Assembly (NCBI GenBank): GCA_009774655.1
Contig: VSOD01000165.1
Coordinates: 1 to 8,660, forward strand
Length of the DNA stretch: 8,660 nucleotides
Direction of reading: 5' to 3'
Source of the DNA: Lachnospiraceae bacterium
GTDB lineage: Bacteria; Bacillota_A; Clostridia; Lachnospirales; Lachnospiraceae
The notes below the pieces were generated by a model. That model saw nothing but the letters and a program-made list of their open reading frames with translations. It ran no database searches and had not been told where the DNA came from. Made by a program: the position numbers and the translations under genes. Within the stretch, counting starts at the first letter, position 1. Every line of letters starts with the position of its first letter. Below, piece by piece: positions 6,168-8,660 of this stretch.

Positions 6168-6335
6168 TGAATGGGCCGGGGACATGGAAGACTTCCTGAT
6201 CGCAGGGTATGAGAACGTAACGGATCTTGACGAGGATGTCCGGAATGAAAAAGGATGCCGGAAACTTGGCCGTACGATCGGCAGGATCGAGGCGCAGGCA
6301 GCAGGCACGCCCACCGCGGACATGCTCGTGGAATA
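5987..6335 (+). repeat. 39-bp perfect direct repeat inside duplicated genes (5987-6025 and 6297-6335)
   Basis: Two copies 310 bp apart are identical at every base, including third codon positions, and encode AAGTPTADMLVEY. The sequence on either side matches only partly. The block marks a tandem duplication, with either strong constraint or gene conversion in the core. Confidence 0.85.
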
Positions 6336-6474
6336 CAAAGACGCGGTCGAGAGCAGATCCGGCTACCTGCATACCGCCGCCTACCTGCGGGGGATCAGGC
6401 GTGGTTTCCTGCTCGCCCAGTCCCATGATCAGGATGGAAAAGACAGGCAGGCAGCAGGAAGGAGGGATCGCTGA
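6142..6474 (+). CDS. Unknown protein, second of the tandem duplicate pair, 110 aa
   Basis: Paralogue of the preceding gene: it starts MVKIRLLDDEW (the neighbour has MVKIKLLDEKW) and shares AAGTPTADMLVEYKDA(V/I)ES and TAAYLRGIRRGF. The start at 6142 has AAGGAGG 8 bases upstream, lying inside the end of the first copy. The first about 40 residues and the tail differ more than the middle, and this copy ends in a polar, arginine-rich tail (DRQAAGRRDR). The stop TGA (6472-6474) shares its final A with the ATG of the following gene, a typical coupled arrangement. The family is unknown to me. The pair may have diverged to form a hetero-oligomer, which is speculation. Confidence 0.8.
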   Translation: MVKIRLLDDEWAGDMEDFLIAGYENVTDLDEDVRNEKGCRKLGRTIGRIEAQAAGTPTADMLVEYKDAVESRSGYLHTAAYLRGIRRGFLLAQSHDQDGKDRQAAGRRDR

Positions 6475-6674
6475 TGGATACTGTTACCGGATACGGCTAT
6501 ATCCTGCCGGAACTCACTACGGAGGAATATCTCCTCCTGATGTGCACCCTGAACAAATGTAAAGACGATATCCCCTACGGTTTCAGGATCAGGCCGCTGA
6601 TCGGGAAGATACAGGCCGGGGCAATGGTGGCCGCTCCCGATCTGGCGGGGAGGGTGCCGGGGCATGGGGAATAA
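6474..6674 (+). CDS. Unknown small protein, 66 aa
   Basis: Not recognised. The ATG at 6474 overlaps the previous stop by one base and has AAGGAGG about 9 bases upstream. The product begins with polar and aromatic residues (TGYGYILPELTTEEYLLLM), continues with a short CTLNKCKDD segment and ends in a small, glycine/alanine-rich tail. There is no known motif, signal peptide or membrane segment. Its last 11 bp overlap the first Mor-type activator gene, and the activator's ribosome site lies within its coding sequence, so translation of the two is probably coupled. It could be a partner or modulator of that activator, but only position suggests this. Confidence 0.7.
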   Translation: MDTVTGYGYILPELTTEEYLLLMCTLNKCKDDIPYGFRIRPLIGKIQAGAMVAAPDLAGRVPGHGE

Positions 6675-6927
6675 AGACGACCTGCTGCTCTCCGACCTCC
6701 CGGAGCCGATAAGGGGCTACGCCGAAGCCGTAGGGATAGAGAATTTCAGAAGGCTTGCCCGGAGATCGGGAGGCAAAAACCTGTACATACCTACAGAAGA
6801 ATGCCTCAATAAATACGGGGTGAAGCGGAAGGTCACCGAAGGGTACCGCGCCGGGAAGAGCGCCGCCGAACTCTCGGAGGAATACGGGCTTTCCATCACG
6901 AGCATATACCGGTATCTCAGGAAATGA
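6664..6927 (+). CDS. Mor/C-family transcription activator, first copy, 87 aa
   Basis: A probable middle-gene activator. The signature GGKNLYIPTEE at 36-46 matches the glycine-rich beta segment GGGQVYIPRGQ of Mu Mor. The C-terminal KSAAELSEEYGLSITSIYRYLR (from about 65) is the matching helix-turn-helix. At 87 residues it is shorter than Mu Mor (129), lacking most of the N-terminal extension but keeping a helical front (IRGYAEAVGIENFRRLARRS). In Mu, Mor binds upstream of the middle promoter and recruits RNA polymerase through alpha and sigma subunits. The start at 6664 has GGAGG 10 bases upstream, inside the overlapping preceding gene. It is last in its transcription unit: the stop codon touches a strong terminator. 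A second, diverged family member lies at 8297. Confidence 0.85.
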   Translation: MGNKDDLLLSDLPEPIRGYAEAVGIENFRRLARRSGGKNLYIPTEECLNKYGVKRKVTEGYRAGKSAAELSEEYGLSITSIYRYLRK

Positions 6928-6976
6928 AAGGACTGCTGCCAGCAGGATGAAACTGATGGCAGCAGTCCTTTTGTGT
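6927..6976 (+). terminator. Strong rho-independent terminator after the first Mor-type gene
   Basis: AAAGGACTGCTGCCA (6927-6941) pairs perfectly over 15 bp with TGGCAGCAGTCCTTT (6957-6971). The loop is 15 nt and the tail is TTTTGTGT. The first base of the stem is the last base of the stop codon. This should end the early transcript that starts near 1672, so the genes downstream need a new promoter or read-through. Confidence 0.9.
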
Positions 6977-7005
6977 AACTTTATACCAAAAAACAGGAGG
7001 GAAAA

Positions 7006-7068
7006 GTGTTGCATAGGGCTATTATAGGACGCATACCCTGCCGCAGTCCAATGATTATCAGTATTTGA
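7006..7068 (+). CDS. Possible leader peptide, 20 aa
   Basis: A GTG at 7006 has an excellent AGGAGG (6995-7000) 5 bases upstream; an adjacent in-frame TTG at 7009 has 8 bases. The frame runs 20 codons to TGA 7066-7068. The peptide (MLHRAIIGRIPCRSPMIISI) has no known similarity. The strong ribosome site in otherwise non-coding DNA is the only evidence. Its stop overlaps the left half of a dyad (7056-7104). It may be a leader peptide or a remnant of a lost gene. Confidence 0.3.
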   Translation: MLHRAIIGRIPCRSPMIISI

Positions 7069-7104
7069 AGAAAACGAAAATAGTCAAATGCCTTTAAACT
7101 GATA
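7056..7104. promoter_or_regulatory. Imperfect dyad with TATCAG and TTTAAA motifs, possible operator
   Basis: TATCAGTATTTGAAG at 7056-7070 is an imperfect inverted match to CTTTAAACTGATA at 7092-7104. The right arm extends to TTTAAACTGATAC, whose reverse complement recurs exactly at 8230-8242. A weak promoter, TAGTCA (7081-7086) with TGATACACT (7100-7108), overlaps the right arm and would serve the gene at 7151. This is a candidate site for a Mor-type activator or the repressor. Confidence 0.45.
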
Positions 7105-7150
7105 CACTAAGAACATAACAGACCAATCAAAAAACAAGGAGGAAATGAAC

Positions 7151-7354
7151 ATGCAGAGAACAGCAGATTATGAGATCCCGGTGTCTAAGAACACTGTAGA
7201 CAAGATGGTGGAGACCCTGATCAGGGAGAATGAACGCCTTGAACTGGAAAACCGCCAGCTGAAAGAAAAGCTGGGCGAAGGCCAGTCCACTGCATCGGAT
7301 CCGGAAGAAGAATACCGGAAGATGCAGGAAGAGATCAGTAAATACATGAGGTAA
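7151..7354 (+). CDS. Small coiled-coil protein, 67 aa
   Basis: Unknown protein. The ATG at 7151 is preferred because AGGAGG (7137-7142) is 8 bases away; the ATG at 7145 is only 2 bases from it. Residues about 15-45 (KMVETLIRENERLELENRQL, then KEKLGEG) have the heptad spacing of a leucine-rich coiled coil, and the C-terminus (EEEYRKMQEEISKYMR) is again a charged helix. It is probably soluble and oligomeric. It stands first after a strong terminator and a candidate operator, 20 bp before a second coiled-coil gene with which it is probably co-transcribed. It may be a partner of that larger protein; function is unknown. Confidence 0.75.
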   Translation: MQRTADYEIPVSKNTVDKMVETLIRENERLELENRQLKEKLGEGQSTASDPEEEYRKMQEEISKYMR

Positions 7355-7374
7355 GAACAGGAGGAAAAAGAACC

Positions 7375-7956
7375 ATGAAGCACGAAGAATTCAACGCCAC
7401 TATCCGGCAGAAGATGGAGGATCTGGCAGATACGGAGACAAACCGGAAACGGCAGGAGACAGATGATGAGATAAATTCCATCTCTGAGAAGATTCAGGAA
7501 AAGAAAGCTGCCCTTGCCGATCATATCGCCGAAGGAAGATATGATGATGCAGTAACAGCCAAGACAGAGATCAGCCGCCTTGAATCAAAACAGGAGATCC
7601 TGCTGGATGTCGCAAAAGAACTTGACGCGATCCCACGATATGATGATAAGGATCTAAGGAAAATTTCTGACGAAGCCGTAAACCATTATTATTCAGTCCT
7701 GAAAGGATTATATGAAGAGCGTCTCAGGATACTGGATCAACTTGACGCAAATTACAGGCAGATGGAGGAATCCAAGGATTCTTACAACGATATTAAGCGT
7801 CTTATCGATTCCAATGCTTCCGATTTTAATTATGCGTACAGCCGTACTTATGCCATCCCTTCTGACAGATCTGATCTGCTGAACGATCCATACAGGATCA
7901 GAAGAGATATAAAACATATCGAAGAGGATCTTCAGAAATATGGATATCAGGAATGA
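7375..7956 (+). CDS. Coiled-coil protein of unknown function, 193 aa
   Basis: Not recognised. The ATG at 7375 has AGGAGG 10 bases upstream. Residues about 10-85 are a long, highly charged helix (TNRKRQETDDEINSISEKIQ, then EKKAALADHI and EISRLESKQEILLDVAKEL). A second helical stretch at about 105-145 includes LYEERLRILDQLDANYRQME. The last 50 residues are tyrosine- and arginine-rich (YAYSRTYAIPSDRSDLL, then RRDIKHIEEDLQKYG). No catalytic, membrane or signal motif is seen. It follows the 67-aa coiled-coil gene by 20 bp, suggesting a co-expressed pair. It differs from Mu Gam, which is also helical and of similar length, but I cannot rule out a distant relation. A weak hairpin follows the stop. 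Confidence 0.8.
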   Translation: MKHEEFNATIRQKMEDLADTETNRKRQETDDEINSISEKIQEKKAALADHIAEGRYDDAVTAKTEISRLESKQEILLDVAKELDAIPRYDDKDLRKISDEAVNHYYSVLKGLYEERLRILDQLDANYRQMEESKDSYNDIKRLIDSNASDFNYAYSRTYAIPSDRSDLLNDPYRIRRDIKHIEEDLQKYGYQE

Positions 7957-7989
7957 GCTGCATAGAGCATTGCAGCCCTTATTTAGACT

Positions 7990-8097
7990 GTGAGTCCCAG
8001 AGATCGTGAAAGCCGTAAAAAAGAACAGGCAGACAAGCCTGCGGCGGATAAGGATAAGATCGATTATAAGGAACTGGTCAGGAACGCCATAAAGTAG
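7990..8097 (+). CDS. Possible small basic/acidic protein or gene remnant, 35 aa
   Basis: A frame with GTG at 7990 and TAG at 8095-8097 encodes 35 charged residues (ESRKKEQADKPAADKDKIDY, ending KELVRNAIK) that look like genuine protein rather than random translation. No ribosome site precedes the GTG, and an in-frame TAG at 7984-7986 closes the frame upstream. It may be the surviving 3' end of a gene broken by deletion, or a small gene with weak initiation. It sits in the 340-bp gap between the coiled-coil gene and the second activator. Confidence 0.3.
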   Translation: MSPRDRESRKKEQADKPAADKDKIDYKELVRNAIK

Positions 8098-8104
8098 CTG
8101 TAAA

Positions 8105-8160
8105 GACACTTTATCAGTCCGGCAAACAGGCTTTAAAGTATCTTTTACCGTTATAGTGTC
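8105..8160. repeat. Inverted repeat with interior TATCAG and CTTTAAAG motifs
   Basis: GACACTTTA (8105-8113) matches the reverse complement of TATAGTGTC (8152-8160) at 8 of 9 bases. Between the arms lie TATCAG (8112-8117) and the palindrome CTTTAAAG (8131-8138). A short TCCGGA/TCCGGA hairpin (8169-8185) follows. This is regulatory-looking DNA ahead of the second activator; no clear promoter is visible. Confidence 0.35.
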
Positions 8161-8229
8161 AAGCCCTGTCCGGATCATCTCCGGATGGGGTCAGCGACGA
8201 AACAGGAACATATTTCGCAATAACAGCTG

Positions 8230-8278
8230 GTATCAGTTTAAAACCTGTTTAAAACGCCATTATCAGGTGTTTAAACAG
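8230..8278. promoter_or_regulatory. Dyad operator upstream of the second Mor-type gene
   Basis: CAGTTTAAAACCTG (8234-8247) is a near-inverted copy of CAGGTGTTTAAACAG (8264-8278), with a further CTGTTTAAA half-site at 8245-8253. GTATCAGTTTAAA at 8230-8242 is the exact reverse complement of 7093-7105. The dyad ends 18 bp before the start codon, so a bound protein would sit over the leader or promoter, suited to repression or autoregulation. Confidence 0.5.
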
Positions 8279-8296
8279 ACTTTGAAGAGGACAAGG

Positions 8297-8632
8297 ATGA
8301 AGAAATATATAGATACTATAAAAGACAATATCACCATAGAAGATCTGGATGAAGCCCGGCAGGACGTAGCGTCCGTCATCGGGGTTGATAACTATATAAA
8401 GTTATGTGAAGAATTTGGCGGATCAAGTCTGTTCTTCCCCAAGATAGATCATATCATAAGAAACCGTGTCTACAAAAAAGTGATCGAATTGAAAGACGTT
8501 GTGCCAGTATATCAGATCGCCAGGATGCTCGGCATCTCAAGAGCGACAGCCTATAAAGTCATCAAAGAGTATAAAGATAAGCATTTGAAGTGCTATACTA
8601 AAGTTGTAACGGGAGTGGCTAATGAGATATAA
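8297..8632 (+). CDS. Mor/C-family transcription activator, second copy, 111 aa
   Basis: A predicted transcription activator, the candidate counterpart of Mu C, which turns on late genes. The signature GGSSLFFPK at 41-49 matches the family's glycine-rich strand (Mu Mor GGGQVYIPR). A helix-turn-helix runs from about 71 to 92 (VYQIARMLGISRATAYKVIK). The helical N-terminus (about 1-40) should be the dimerisation part. It is longer and more diverged than the 87-aa copy at 6664; the N-termini do not align by eye. The start at 8297 has GAGG 6 bases upstream; the frame is open further 5' through the dyad but without a ribosome site. It lies behind 340 bp of mostly non-coding DNA with repeated motifs, so it probably has its own promoter. 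Confidence 0.85.
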   Translation: MKKYIDTIKDNITIEDLDEARQDVASVIGVDNYIKLCEEFGGSSLFFPKIDHIIRNRVYKKVIELKDVVPVYQIARMLGISRATAYKVIKEYKDKHLKCYTKVVTGVANEI

Positions 8633-8648
8633 TCAAAATTACAAGAAA

Positions 8649-8660
8649 AGAGGTACTCAT
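8649..8660 (+). promoter_or_regulatory. Ribosome binding site of a gene starting at the window edge
   Basis: AGAGG at 8649-8653 is followed 5 bases later by AT at 8659-8660, the last two bases of the window. A following G would make a start codon. The next gene of the element probably begins here. Confidence 0.3.

Larger units (their letters stand above)
740..8660 (+). mobile_element. Mu-like transposable prophage, left part (boundaries uncertain)
   Basis: The order of repressor (minus), Ner-like regulator, MuA-type DDE transposase, MuB-like ATPase, small genes and Mor/C-type activators (plus) is that of the Mu early and middle regions. The left boundary is placed only approximately, somewhere between the flanking XRE gene and the repressor; I cannot identify a terminal repeat or a 5-bp target duplication. 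The element runs off the right edge: no lysis, head or tail genes are in view. A non-phage Mu-type transposon is possible, but the activator genes argue for a phage. Confidence 0.8.

Noticed and set aside
6227..6562. Alternative plus-strand frame of 111 codons over the second duplicate gene
   Set aside because: It is rich in Arg, Pro and Ser as expected from out-of-frame reading of GC-balanced coding DNA. It has no ribosome site, and the paralogous frame is clearly the coding one.
1..8660. CRISPR array, tRNA or rRNA genes
   Set aside because: No regularly spaced repeats, cloverleaf-like segments or rRNA signature sequences were seen on either strand.

Overview
The window reads as the left (early and middle) part of a Mu-like transposable prophage in a low-to-mid GC Gram-positive bacterium, most likely a gut Clostridia/Lachnospiraceae-type host. 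The evidence for the host is the strong AGGAGG Shine-Dalgarno sites in front of nearly every gene, AT-rich regulatory modules and consensus sigma-A promoters. The evidence for the element is gene order and motifs. A divergent XRE repressor and small Ner-like regulator are followed by a DDE transposase of the MuA family, an immediately downstream MuB-like AAA ATPase, a string of small unknown genes, and two separate Mor/C-type activators. This is the c-ner-A-B-...-mor-C order of phage Mu.

Layout. 1-250: the 3' end of an unknown plus-strand gene and a shared hairpin terminator. 250-597: a minus-strand XRE regulator of a kind common on clostridial integrative elements, probably flanking DNA. 598-857: an intergenic stretch with a 19-bp direct repeat and a terminator; the left end of the phage probably lies here, but no end can be fixed from this sequence alone. 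858-1547 (minus): the phage repressor. 1548-1705: the early switch, with a perfect TTGACA-N17-TATAAT promoter bracketed by a 13-bp inverted repeat and a divergent extended -10 promoter for the repressor. 1706-1912: Ner-like regulator. 1940-3778 and 3780-4676: transposase and ATPase. 4678-6674: five small proteins I cannot assign, two of them tandem duplicates. 6664-6927: first Mor-type activator, followed by a strong terminator. 7151-7956: two coiled-coil proteins. 8297-8632: second Mor-type activator. A ribosome binding site at the right edge suggests another gene starts there.

How it works together (inference from Mu). The repressor occupies the dyad at 1642-1693 and silences the early promoter, keeping transposase off. 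When it is relieved, Ner, transposase and ATPase are made from one transcript. The transcript continues through the small genes to the first Mor-like activator, which would switch on later promoters. The second activator, behind intergenic DNA rich in TATCAG/TTTAAA motifs, would be the next step of the cascade.

Most interesting points. (1) A sharp base-composition change inside the 5' part of the transposase gene suggests that repressor, operator, Ner and the operator-binding part of the transposase were swapped as one immunity cassette. (2) A repeated TATCAG/TTTAAA motif, including a 13-bp identical inverted copy more than 1.1 kb apart, marks the intergenic DNA before the later genes and may be a shared operator. 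(3) There are two diverged Mor-family activators. (4) A tandem gene duplication keeps a 39-bp block unchanged. (5) A 17-bp-paired hairpin spans the stop codon of the gene after the ATPase.
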